Virus record (IMG/VR): IMGVR_UViG_3300044643_000203
Location: 1-30,755 of that record
Reading direction: 5' to 3' (one strand)
DNA length: 30,755 nt
Origin: a virus
Shown: piece by piece, positions 1-5,185 of the stretch
How the letters are laid out: every line of letters begins with the position of its first letter
How positions within the stretch are numbered: position 1 is the stretch's first letter
Translations under genes and position numbers: made by a program
The notes under the pieces: generated by a model
Databases searched by the model: none
What the model was told of the DNA's origin: nothing
Seen by the model: only the letters and a program-made list of their open reading frames with translations

Positions 1-126
1 AAGAAAAAGACCGTTAAGCGCATACTTTCGAGCGTAACTAGACGACGAGCCGAACGACTGCGCTACGTCCATGCCTTTGCGGTTTATGTCAATGCCAGCC
101 TGGGCCGTTACCGCTCGGCCTTCCAT
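1..126. repeat. Terminal direct repeat, left copy
   Basis: Bases 1-126 are identical to 30628-30753. The next base differs (A at 127, G at 30754) and the one after matches again. The repeat lies inside the ERF gene, and only joining the two copies gives a complete reading frame. It is therefore best read as the assembly overlap of a circular or circularly permuted genome rather than a biological terminal repeat. Confidence 0.93.
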
Positions 127-339
127 ATCTTTTTGAATGCTTGCGGTTGCCTCAATAAAAACAATGCCGCCAACTTCTTTAACCTCGTCCTCAATTATTA
201 AGGTGCATTCGTATTTTAAAAGCAACGGTTTTACGGCTTCCAAAATGTCCTCAACTGAACGATACTTGTATTTGCCAAAGGCGTTGTACTGGTTTTTTGG
301 AGCTTTTAACTCCGCTTGGATTGCAATTAATTCTTTCAT
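1..339 (-). CDS. erf: ERF family single-strand annealing protein, N-terminal part (split by contig ends)
   Basis: Phage recombinase that anneals complementary single strands during recombination and repair. The frame runs from an ATG at 339 without a stop to base 1 (113 codons) and continues at 30627 down to 30421, giving 181 aa across the join. The N-terminus carries the family signature: IQ-ELKAPKNQ near residue 8, then FGKYKYRS-EDI and EAVKPLL at about residues 22-40, followed by the GMDVAQSFGSSSSYARKYAL stretch typical of ERF proteins. An AAACACC element ends two bases before the ATG. The Gp157 gene follows with a one-base overlap. ERF next to Gp157 and an SSB-like gene is a common phage recombination set. 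Family assignment is by motif recognition. Confidence 0.88.
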   Translation of the reverse strand, partial: MKELIAIQAELKAPKNQYNAFGKYKYRSVEDILEAVKPLLLKYECTLIIEDEVKEVGGIVFIEATASIQKDMEGRAVTAQAGIDINRKGMDVAQSFGSSSSYARKYALNGLFL

Positions 340-351
340 TGGTGTTTTTGT

Positions 352-618
352 TTATAGGTTGCGTTCAATTTCAATTTCTAACTCGCAAAGAATAGACTGC
401 GTTGGGATAACGTCAACAACTTTGTCTGTTGCGTCATTGTAATAAGATAAACTGTTTGTGTGGTCAATCGAAATTTCAGTTTCGCCGTACCCTGGGGCGT
501 ACTCGCTTTCGTCCTCTACGCAGTTGGTAACCGTGTAGTCGCCGTGCCAAACGTATTCAAGGCCCTCATAAATAAAATTAATTTCCTTGTCGTAATGTGT
601 TTCTTTGTCGTAATTCAT
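352..618 (-). CDS. Hypothetical acidic protein, 88 aa
   Basis: I do not recognise a family. The protein is acidic and rich in Tyr, Asp and Glu, with no membrane segment. The N-terminus holds a short repeat (NYDKET then HYDKEI, residues 2-13), mirrored in the DNA as an 18-base tandem repeat. It contains DYTVTNCVEDESEY in the middle. It lies 12 bases upstream of the ERF gene in the same leftward early block. A UUCG-loop hairpin precedes it, and an ACACC element ends three bases before the ATG. The position suggests an early accessory function, but nothing in the sequence shows what it does. Confidence 0.65.
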   Translation of the reverse strand: MNYDKETHYDKEINFIYEGLEYVWHGDYTVTNCVEDESEYAPGYGETEISIDHTNSLSYYNDATDKVVDVIPTQSILCELEIEIERNL

Positions 619-633
619 AAAGGTGTATTTTAA

Positions 634-647
634 GGCCCCGAAGGGCC
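634..647 (-). terminator. UUCG-loop hairpin between early genes
   Basis: On the minus strand the RNA reads GGCCC-UUCG-GGGCC, a very stable C(UUCG)G tetraloop, just after the stop of the 81-aa gene. The U-tract behind it on the minus strand is poor (UUAAAAUA), while on the plus strand the hairpin is followed by six Ts. It may act as a partial terminator or RNA-stability element leftward, or stop rightward antisense transcription. Confidence 0.5.
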
Positions 648-652
648 GTTTT

Positions 653-898
653 TTAGTTTAAGAATAGTTCTGGCATTGAGTTGATTAATTCCATCTGTTT
701 TTTAATTAATTTTCTCCCCCCCATCAAACCAATACCTTTCCCTGTCTCTTTAATTGATGCGGTGTACTTTGTTGTTGACCAAGCTGATTTTTTACATATA
801 ATGAAATGGCTATATGCTTGGACTACAAAAGTCATATTTGAATACTGAACTTCGATTGTTTTAATTTTTCTTGTTTTGTTGTTTTCTAAAGTTTTCAT
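653..898 (-). CDS. Hypothetical basic protein, 81 aa
   Basis: No family recognised. Small Lys-rich protein: the N-terminus is strongly basic (KTLENNKTRKIKTIEV) and a GLMGGRKLIKKQMELI segment lies near the C-terminus. No clear membrane helix. It is the first gene of the leftward early run, separated by a 145-base divergent spacer from the plus-strand genes. Its start is preceded by ACACT directly before the ATG and by an ACACC copy a few bases further up, like other early genes here. A TATTTTTA promoter-like box lies about 80 bases upstream. Confidence 0.6.
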   Translation of the reverse strand: MKTLENNKTRKIKTIEVQYSNMTFVVQAYSHFIICKKSAWSTTKYTASIKETGKGIGLMGGRKLIKKQMELINSMPELFLN

Positions 899-973
899 AG
901 TGTTTTGGTGTTTTGATTGTTTGTGACTGATTGGTGATACAATAATACAAGCTATTTCTGAGATTCCAAAGTA

Positions 974-985
974 TTTGTAAAAATA
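974..985 (-). promoter_or_regulatory. Possible leftward early promoter box TATTTTTACAAA
   Basis: The 899-1043 spacer lies between divergent gene sets. On the minus strand it holds TATTTTTACAAA, which is also found in the gaps before the prohead protease and portal genes. It resembles the Bacteroidota -7 box TAnnTTTG with A in the last place. No TTG at the usual distance is visible, so this is tentative. I found no convincing plus-strand promoter in the spacer. Confidence 0.3.
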
Positions 986-1043
986 TTTTAAACAAAAGTG
1001 AAGATTTTTTTCAAGTGTCGTTTTTTATGCTTTTAACTTGCGT

Positions 1044-1349
1044 ATGGAAGACGCACAAATAATTAACCCGTTTGGCTACCTAAGCGCAACCAAGGTGCTG
1101 GACGAGAACAGAAAGCCTGCTGATTGGTGGCATCAATATTTAGAGTTTAACGAGCCAGTTGCTGAAAATGAGTTTTACATTTTGTTTGCGGATGGCTTAC
1201 TTGTCAAAAAAGGAAAATCTAAATTTAGGACCAGTCAATATGTTAAAGGCGAAAAATACTTGGACTTTAAAACGTTTTACAACAAAACGAAATCTGAAAA
1301 AGATGCCAACGATGTTTGGATTAATTATGGTATTAATTTGCCTTATTAA
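1044..1349 (+). CDS. Hypothetical protein, 101 aa, plus strand
   Basis: No family recognised. The sequence begins MEDAQIINPFGYLSATKVL and is rich in aromatic residues (WWHQYLEF, FYILFADG) with a basic stretch (KKGKSKFRTSQY) in the middle. It looks like a soluble globular protein without membrane segments. A TTG six bases upstream is also possible, but the ATG is preferred. It is the first of three rightward genes, the only ones on this strand, and is followed after 11 bases by the DUF1599-like gene. The reading frame is clean and codon use matches the neighbours. Confidence 0.65.
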   Translation: MEDAQIINPFGYLSATKVLDENRKPADWWHQYLEFNEPVAENEFYILFADGLLVKKGKSKFRTSQYVKGEKYLDFKTFYNKTKSEKDANDVWINYGINLPY

Positions 1350-1360
1350 AATTATAAGTA

Positions 1361-1621
1361 ATGGAACATAATTTTTTTGCCGTGCAAGTCGGCGTTGTGC
1401 TGGACGAAATACGCGAGCTGCTAATTGCTAAAAATAAAAAGTACGGCAATTCAGCGCTGGAACCACTTGGCGTATTTAGTCAGTTGTCCGCTAAGCAAGG
1501 ACTACTGGTTAGAATTGACGACAAGTTAAAACGAATTAAAAACGGCAGCCTGGAACGCGACGACGAGGACGTTATAAACGATTTAATTGGTTACCTTGTT
1601 TTATTAAAAATTAACGGATAA
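1361..1621 (+). CDS. DUF1599/Nmad1-like (MazG-like) small protein, 86 aa
   Basis: All-helical small protein resembling phage DUF1599 (nucleotide modification associated domain 1) proteins, relatives of the MazG-type all-alpha NTP pyrophosphatases. Visible signature: helix EIRELLIAKNKKYGNSAL (the KYG-S motif near residues 26-31), then RIDDKLKRIKNG and EDVINDLIGYLVLLK at the C-terminus, which supply the acidic and basic residues of the four-helix fold. Family members are often suspected of binding or cleaving modified nucleotides, but activity is unproven and the protein lacks the full EExxE motif of active MazG. It sits in the rightward three-gene island. Confidence 0.62.
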   Translation: MEHNFFAVQVGVVLDEIRELLIAKNKKYGNSALEPLGVFSQLSAKQGLLVRIDDKLKRIKNGSLERDDEDVINDLIGYLVLLKING

Positions 1622-1661
1622 AGTTAAAAATTATTTACAAAAATGGTAATAAATGTAAAAT

Positions 1662-1859
1662 ATGAGTCCAGATATTGCAAAATGCATGGGGACAGATTGT
1701 CCCTATAAAGAAACTTGTTACCGCTACACGTCAGAGCCAAGCGATTGGCAAACCTATTTTTCTGTCCCTCCAATTAAGGACGGCAAATGTGATATGTATT
1801 GGGGAGATTTAAGCAAAGCTATTTGGGGCCAGCTTAAAGAAATAATTAAATCCAAATAG
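1662..1859 (+). CDS. Small cysteine-rich protein, 65 aa
   Basis: Four cysteines in the pattern C-x4-C-x4-C followed by a fourth about 24 residues on (CMGTDCPYKETCYRY ... GKCDMYW) suggest a small metal-binding or disulphide fold, probably a zinc knuckle. The C-terminus is a helix rich in Lys and Trp (AIWGQLKEIIKSK). Similar small Cys-rich proteins of unknown role occur in Bacteroidota phages. It is the last rightward gene and its stop lies 16 bases from the stop of the convergent spanin-like gene, with no obvious terminator hairpin between them. Confidence 0.6.
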   Translation: MSPDIAKCMGTDCPYKETCYRYTSEPSDWQTYFSVPPIKDGKCDMYWGDLSKAIWGQLKEIIKSK

Positions 1860-1875
1860 GGTAAATCTGCCACAA

Positions 1876-2424
1876 TTAAAACAACTTTTTAGCCACGCCT
1901 ATTTGATGGACTTTTTGCATAGGTTGAAATTGGTATTGAAAAAGATATTTGTTGTCCAAATAGGCAACCGATGCGCTTGGCTGGAGCAATGAATTGACGC
2001 CAGCACCTAAGTAAATTCCTTTCGGTTTCTTTACAATTGTCTCGGTTTTTGTCTCGGTTATTGTATTCGTAACGACTGGCAATTTATAATCGTTTGTGGC
2101 GGTCATTTTAAGTACCTCTCCAAGGACTTCTCCGCTCACGCTTGTACTTCCATGCTCAAAAGGAAAAGACGCCGTAAACTGGCTAATTTGCGGCTTAAAA
2201 TCAATTAACACCGTGTCTCGTAAAACCTTGGTTTTTATCCTTGTTTTAGGGATGTAAACCGTCTCCAATTTGTCGACAAACAAAGTGTCTGTTTTTGTCA
2301 CGGTTTTAAACTTATAAACGGTTTCTTGCTCGGGCTTTGGGTAAATTACAAAAGTCAAAACAACGCCCATTAAAAAGGCCACAATTGCAATTCTTATGCG
2401 CTCGTCGTCCAGCAATTCCTTCAT
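1876..2424 (-). CDS. Spanin-like membrane protein with long periplasmic domain, 182 aa
   Basis: The N-terminus has one membrane segment (about residues 11-28, IAIVAFLMGVVLTFVIYP) after a short cytoplasmic head, so most of the protein should lie in the periplasm. The outer part is Thr- and Val-rich with repeated short polar strands (KTVTKTDTLFVDKLETVYIP; TETKTETIVKKP) and a C-terminal part that looks beta-rich (GIYLGAGVNSLLQPSASVAYL), recalling an outer membrane or OmpA-like strand set. At the end of the lysis block, a tether from inner membrane to envelope could be an Rz/spanin-like function, but no lipobox partner is visible. It overlaps the preceding 47-aa gene by ATGA. Confidence 0.55.
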   Translation of the reverse strand: MKELLDDERIRIAIVAFLMGVVLTFVIYPKPEQETVYKFKTVTKTDTLFVDKLETVYIPKTRIKTKVLRDTVLIDFKPQISQFTASFPFEHGSTSVSGEVLGEVLKMTATNDYKLPVVTNTITETKTETIVKKPKGIYLGAGVNSLLQPSASVAYLDNKYLFQYQFQPMQKVHQIGVAKKLF

Positions 2425-2564
2425 TTTTTAGCTTTATATTGAGTGTAACAAACAACAACTCGCTGGTCCATACGTGGAAACTCGCGCTCCATTACTGGGT
2501 CAGTTACGCATCTAGCGACAAAATCGCTTTGGCTTTCGGCTGGCTTTGGCTTTGGTAATGGCAT
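2421..2564 (-). CDS. Short conserved phage peptide with PKPKPAESQSDFVARC motif, 47 aa
   Basis: A reading frame of 47 codons fills the space between its neighbours, with a one-base overlap (TAATG) upstream and an ATGA overlap downstream, a strong sign of a real coupled gene. The protein starts MPLPKPKPAESQSDFVARC and ends in EREFPRMDQRVVVCYTQYK. This resembles a short motif (PKP-E---DF--RCM---VM--EFP---QR-AVCY-QW) that I recall from many phages, often attached to prohead proteases or head proteins. Here it stands alone within the lysis block. Function unknown. Confidence 0.72.
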   Translation of the reverse strand: MPLPKPKPAESQSDFVARCVTDPVMEREFPRMDQRVVVCYTQYKAKK

Positions 2565-2785
2565 TATTGCTCTATATATAGGTTGTCCTCTGCTAATATT
2601 TTTCTTAATTCCTCACGACACCACTTTAAAGCCTTGTAAGTATCGTCCGATAATTCTTTGTATTTCATTTCTGAGCGCAAAAGCTGGTCAAAATCCCAAT
2701 GCGCGCTTTTATACTTATGTCCGTTTATAGCCGCATGGAAATCGTGGTTTTCTTCGGGCAAATCAAATTCAAGTCTTGCTTTCAT
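2564..2785 (-). CDS. Conserved small phage protein of unknown function, 73 aa
   Basis: The pattern MKARLEFDLPEE-HDFHAAINGHKYKSAHWDFDQLLRSEMKY is a recurrent small phage protein family (FDLPE ... NG-KY---WD-DQ-LR) usually found near lysis or late accessory genes. No catalytic motif is known for it. It is soluble, mixed alpha/beta, with a helical C-terminus (ALKWCREELRKILAEDNL). It overlaps the M15 peptidase gene by four bases and the 47-aa gene by one base, so it is translated as part of the same lysis-block message. Confidence 0.72.
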   Translation of the reverse strand: MKARLEFDLPEENHDFHAAINGHKYKSAHWDFDQLLRSEMKYKELSDDTYKALKWCREELRKILAEDNLYIEQ

Positions 2786-3159
2786 TTATTCCAGCGTGCT
2801 TTAGTTCCTCTAAAATCGTAATGCACCCAAGTGCGGTAAATTCCAAGACCTCCCTCTTTCATTTTGCCATCTTTAATTAATAACTCAATTGCTTTTGCAA
2901 CTTCTTCGGGTTTAACCTTTGCAATTTGGATGTCTGCTGCCATTCCCAAAACGTGGTAACTATTTAAAGCGCCGCCAATCTTTGTGTTGTGTTCTTTGCT
3001 TCTAAAGCCTGAAGTTATGCGAATCGGCTGGCCCAAATGCTTGCGCAATACCTCTAAATTCTTGGCTAACTCGGTCAAGTTTTTAAGCACCTCGCCATTT
3101 GGCGCCGTTCCGTCAGCGCTGGCAAATTCGTCAAGGTTAAAATTAGTCGAGAGTTTCAT
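2782..3159 (-). CDS. Peptidase M15 (D-Ala-D-Ala carboxypeptidase-like) endolysin, 125 aa
   Basis: Zinc peptidase of the M15_3 type that cuts peptidoglycan stem peptides, the likely endolysin. Visible residues: SGFRS-EHN (about 50-58), S-H (H69) and AADI (D76) and WVHYD (H113), which form the usual H-D-H zinc set. The N-terminal FNLDEFASADGTAPN matches the start of phage M15_3 proteins. The length of 125 aa is normal for the single-domain form. There is no signal peptide, so it needs a holin. ATGA overlaps link it to the phosphoesterase gene before it and to the 73-aa gene after it. Confidence 0.93.
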   Translation of the reverse strand: MKLSTNFNLDEFASADGTAPNGEVLKNLTELAKNLEVLRKHLGQPIRITSGFRSKEHNTKIGGALNSYHVLGMAADIQIAKVKPEEVAKAIELLIKDGKMKEGGLGIYRTWVHYDFRGTKARWNK

Positions 3160-4037
3160 AATGGAAATTTACAAGAATCAACAAGCATTTCGTAATAATC
3201 GTTTTTAGTGTTTCTTGTTCGGCTTGCGTCTAAGGTTAAAATTCTGCCTCCAGTTGGCTTTACTGGGGCGCCACGTTCAACGTGCCAACCTCCAAATCCG
3301 TCCTCGTATTCCTCCTTATAAACTCCGCAAATTGCTAAATGTATTTGCTTTTGTACTATTTCATGCGTGTGCTTACCTGGATTATATTGGACCGTGTCCC
3401 TAACGTCATTTCTGCTAGAGTTTTCGTGAATATGGCCCATGACAAAAACGTCCATATTTTCATAAATTTCTAGCGCTCTAGTTAAGTTTATGGCTCCGCG
3501 TGTAACAATTCCGCCTAATCCTAGACCGTGGTGATATTTTAAATTTTTTGTCATAAAAGTATTTGAATCAACTTGCTTTTTAATTACAAGCCAACCCCCA
3601 TATCCGCCAGCATAAACGCTGGTTTTATTTGTATAATTCAGCAAGTCAACAAACCTTTGTAAAGGGTCAGTTTCTAAATTTTTAATAATTGCCGTCTCGT
3701 GGTTTCCGTAACCGATAACGGTTAACAAATGCGCGTAAGGGCTCCACCAGTCAACGGCATCCTCAATTACTGCATCAATATAGTTTGCCTTGTTATGTTC
3801 TGGCAGTACGTCCTTTTTGCTTCGTCTTGGGTCGTATTTTCCCTGCATTAAACAGAAAAAGTCGCCATTAATAAAAATTGGAATTTCTTGCTCTTTGCAA
3901 TATTCCAAATGCCTGGTAAGTTTTTCTCGGTCACATTTAGGATTGTCCCAATGTATGTCCGATAATAAAGCAATTTTGGACTCTGTTTGGCCAAGGTTGA
4001 TTTGGTGCAAATTCCTTGAAATTCTTTTTATTTCCAT
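3156..4037 (-). CDS. Calcineurin-like metallophosphoesterase, 293 aa
   Basis: Two-metal phosphoesterase. The full set of motifs is present: SDIH (D27, H29), NGD (D59), GNHE (111-114), a histidine pair YHHG (169-170) and GHIHE (202-204). The substrate is unknown: DNA 3' ends, nucleotides, phosphodiesters or a protein phosphate are all possible. The protein is soluble with no signal peptide. Its position inside the lysis block, coupled by TAATG to the 60-aa membrane protein and by ATGA to the endolysin, is notable. Related phosphoesterases occur in other phages without a settled role. Confidence 0.9.
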   Translation of the reverse strand: MEIKRISRNLHQINLGQTESKIALLSDIHWDNPKCDREKLTRHLEYCKEQEIPIFINGDFFCLMQGKYDPRRSKKDVLPEHNKANYIDAVIEDAVDWWSPYAHLLTVIGYGNHETAIIKNLETDPLQRFVDLLNYTNKTSVYAGGYGGWLVIKKQVDSNTFMTKNLKYHHGLGLGGIVTRGAINLTRALEIYENMDVFVMGHIHENSSRNDVRDTVQYNPGKHTHEIVQKQIHLAICGVYKEEYEDGFGGWHVERGAPVKPTGGRILTLDASRTRNTKNDYYEMLVDSCKFPL

Positions 4038-4219
4038 TATAGGATTAGAGAGGTTACAATTGTTTTAAGTAGGTCAAAGAAAGACCCAACGGAATGCTCG
4101 GGTAATAAAAATGCAGCCGTTAAACCAACCACAATTAAAAAAACCGCCCAAATTCCTAGGCGGATGTATTTTGATTTTTCAGCGTCCTTGTCCACGATAT
4201 TTTTTTGGCTTTTGCTCAT
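4037..4219 (-). CDS. Small single-span membrane protein, 60 aa
   Basis: Basic N-terminal head (MSKSQKNIVDKDAEKSKYIR) followed by one hydrophobic span (LGIWAVFLIVVGLTAAFLLP, about residues 21-40) and a second, weaker hydrophobic end (FFDLLKTIVTSLIL). The start at 4219 is chosen because a longer version from 4270 would overlap the 40-aa gene almost entirely. Even so, it overlaps that gene by 41 bases. Its place between the holin candidate and the endolysin suggests a lysis helper (antiholin or second holin), but this is inference from position. Confidence 0.6.
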   Translation of the reverse strand: MSKSQKNIVDKDAEKSKYIRLGIWAVFLIVVGLTAAFLLPEHSVGSFFDLLKTIVTSLIL

Positions 4220-4301
4220 TCTTAGAATAAGCTTTTTTAGCTTTTCCGTTTCTACGCTTGCCAAATGCATTTGGCTTTGTTGCTTGTACTGCTTTTGCCA
4301 T
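4179..4301 (-). CDS. Very basic 40-aa protein (AFGKRRNGKAKK type)
   Basis: A frame of 40 codons, missed by length cut-offs, linked to the upstream gene by TAATG and overlapping the next gene in another frame. The protein starts MAKAVQATKPNAFGKRRNG and ends KNEQKPKKYRGQGR, with about a third Lys or Arg. This KRR-GKAKK-----EQKPK-YRGQG pattern looks like a recurrent tiny phage protein in Bacteroidota phages. It could bind nucleic acid or act in the virion, but nothing proves a role. Support comes from the coupled start and the coherent composition. Confidence 0.65.
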   Translation of the reverse strand: MAKAVQATKPNAFGKRRNGKAKKAYSKNEQKPKKYRGQGR

Positions 4302-4510
4302 TACTTTTTAAATATTTTGCGCCAAATCCCTTTCACGTCTTCCAAAAAAAACTCGCTTTTCTTTATTTGCTCCCAAAGTTTGATAACCACACCCACAAAG
4401 GTTAAAAGCAGAATAAGAAATTTTAGGCTTTCGTTCATGTCAATAATTGAGGCAAGCGTTCCAATAATGCCGAGGCCTAAGACTTGTTCAAATGGTGGGA
4501 CGTGGTGCAT
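4301..4510 (-). CDS. Holin candidate, 69 aa
   Basis: Small hydrophobic protein with two likely membrane segments (about residues 9-23, QVLGLGIIGTLASII, and 29-46, LKFLILLLTFVGVVIKLW) and a charged, basic C-terminal tail (KKSEFFLEDVKGIWRKIFKK). This is the layout of a two-span holin. It is the first gene of the lysis block, after a terminator and a TAnnTTTG box, and the M15 endolysin follows three genes later. A shorter start at the internal MNESL would leave only one span. Named by topology and position, not by family. Confidence 0.6.
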   Translation of the reverse strand: MHHVPPFEQVLGLGIIGTLASIIDMNESLKFLILLLTFVGVVIKLWEQIKKSEFFLEDVKGIWRKIFKK

Positions 4511-4532
4511 TACATTTAATTAATTCGTTTAC

Positions 4533-4540
4533 CAAAAATA
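4533..4540 (-). promoter_or_regulatory. TAnnTTTG promoter box of the lysis block
   Basis: On the minus strand TATTTTTG matches the Bacteroidota -7 consensus TAnnTTTG. It lies between the late terminator (4557-4581) and the holin candidate start (4510), where a new promoter is expected. A TTG lies only 13 bases upstream, closer than usual, so the -33 part is weak. The box reads TTATTTTTG, the same as the one before terS. Confidence 0.55.
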
Positions 4541-4556
4541 AAGTATTTTAAAGCAA

Positions 4557-4581
4557 ATAAAAAAGGGCTATTTCTAGCCCT
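4557..4581 (-). terminator. Intrinsic terminator of the late structural operon
   Basis: On the minus strand the RNA forms AGGGCUA-GAAA-UAGCCCU, a perfect 7-bp stem, followed by UUUUUUAUUU. It lies 26 bases after the stop of the last tail-end gene and before the lysis promoter, so it separates structural and lysis transcription. Confidence 0.85.
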
Positions 4582-4606
4582 CTAAATTGTTAATGGTGGT
4601 TTACTA

Positions 4607-4894
4607 TTACTTTTCCTTTAAAGCCTCGTAAAGCGGCCCTAAAACAAGCACAGTAAAGCCTTTTGCCTTGACCTTCTCCTTGATTAAATCGGCGTCGGAT
4701 TTGCTAACTTCAATGTCGCCTTCAGAATAGTAAATTTTCTTAGCAAGCTCGTAAAGTCTAATAGGGTCTTCTTTCTCTTCAGCAGAAAACAAAGCGTTTC
4801 CGACCATCTTAGAAAGAAGCATAAACTCGCCGTTTTCGTTGGTAATTTCTTTGCCTTCGATGTCAGTCAAGGCAATTGCTAGGTTTACAATCAT
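4607..4894 (-). CDS. Conserved phage protein after tail fibre, 95 aa
   Basis: No named family. The layout resembles a small phage protein found in many genomes near structural genes: a short N-terminal strand (IVNLAIALTDIEGKEI), a helix with LLSKMVGNALFSAEE, then RLYELAKKIYYSEGDIEVSKSDADLIKEKV and a helical C-terminus. Such proteins are small, acidic and of unknown role. It is the last gene of the tail operon, five bases after its neighbour, and is closed by a strong terminator. Confidence 0.7.
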   Translation of the reverse strand: MIVNLAIALTDIEGKEITNENGEFMLLSKMVGNALFSAEEKEDPIRLYELAKKIYYSEGDIEVSKSDADLIKEKVKAKGFTVLVLGPLYEALKEK

Positions 4895-4899
4895 AAATT

Positions 4900-5181
4900 T
4901 TAGATAAGTGTTAGGTTTAATTTCTCCGCAATATAAACATAAGCCGCCTCGTTTGAGTTATCCCAGTCGATATAATCTTGGCCACTCATAGTAATATTAC
5001 CCTCGGCAACCGCTTGGCCAATAACCAAAGGCATTGCTTCGGTGCCTTCTCCTCCTGTATTTAGGGAATAGTAGAATGAGCAAGACGTTGCAAGGTTGTC
5101 GTTGATGATGTAGGCATTTAGGAAATTAGCCTCTAGTTGTTCGCCGTTTTTCCAGGCTTGGATTGGTTCGATTTGTTTCAT
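4900..5181 (-). CDS. Conserved tail-end protein, 93 aa
   Basis: Begins MKQIEPIQAWKNGEQLEANF and contains SFYYSLNTGG and GNITMSGQDYIDWDNS, then AYVYIAEKLNLTLI. Proteins with the W-NG ... G-----G-DY--W pattern follow the tail fibre gene in many Bacteroidota phages and are probably minor virion or fibre-associated proteins. No enzymatic motif is visible. It starts four bases after the end of the S74 fibre gene, so the two are co-translated. Role inferred from position only. Confidence 0.7.
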   Translation of the reverse strand: MKQIEPIQAWKNGEQLEANFLNAYIINDNLATSCSFYYSLNTGGEGTEAMPLVIGQAVAEGNITMSGQDYIDWDNSNEAAYVYIAEKLNLTLI

Positions 5182-5185
5182 TTTA

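Noticed and set aside
1-126. True terminal repeats of a linear genome
   Set aside because: A linear reading would leave the ERF gene broken at both ends. Overlap of a circular assembly restores it. Read data would be needed to be certain.
352-618. Tandem 18-base repeat at the start of the 88-aa gene as a functional repeat element
   Set aside because: Only two imperfect copies coding for YDKE; more likely a small coding duplication.
4037-4270. Longer 77-aa start for the small membrane protein
   Set aside because: It would cover most of the 40-aa basic gene. The start at 4219 gives a clean basic head and membrane span.
4164-4523. 119-codon plus-strand frame opposite the lysis genes
   Set aside because: Antisense of three linked small genes; Ser/Phe-rich shadow composition without motifs.
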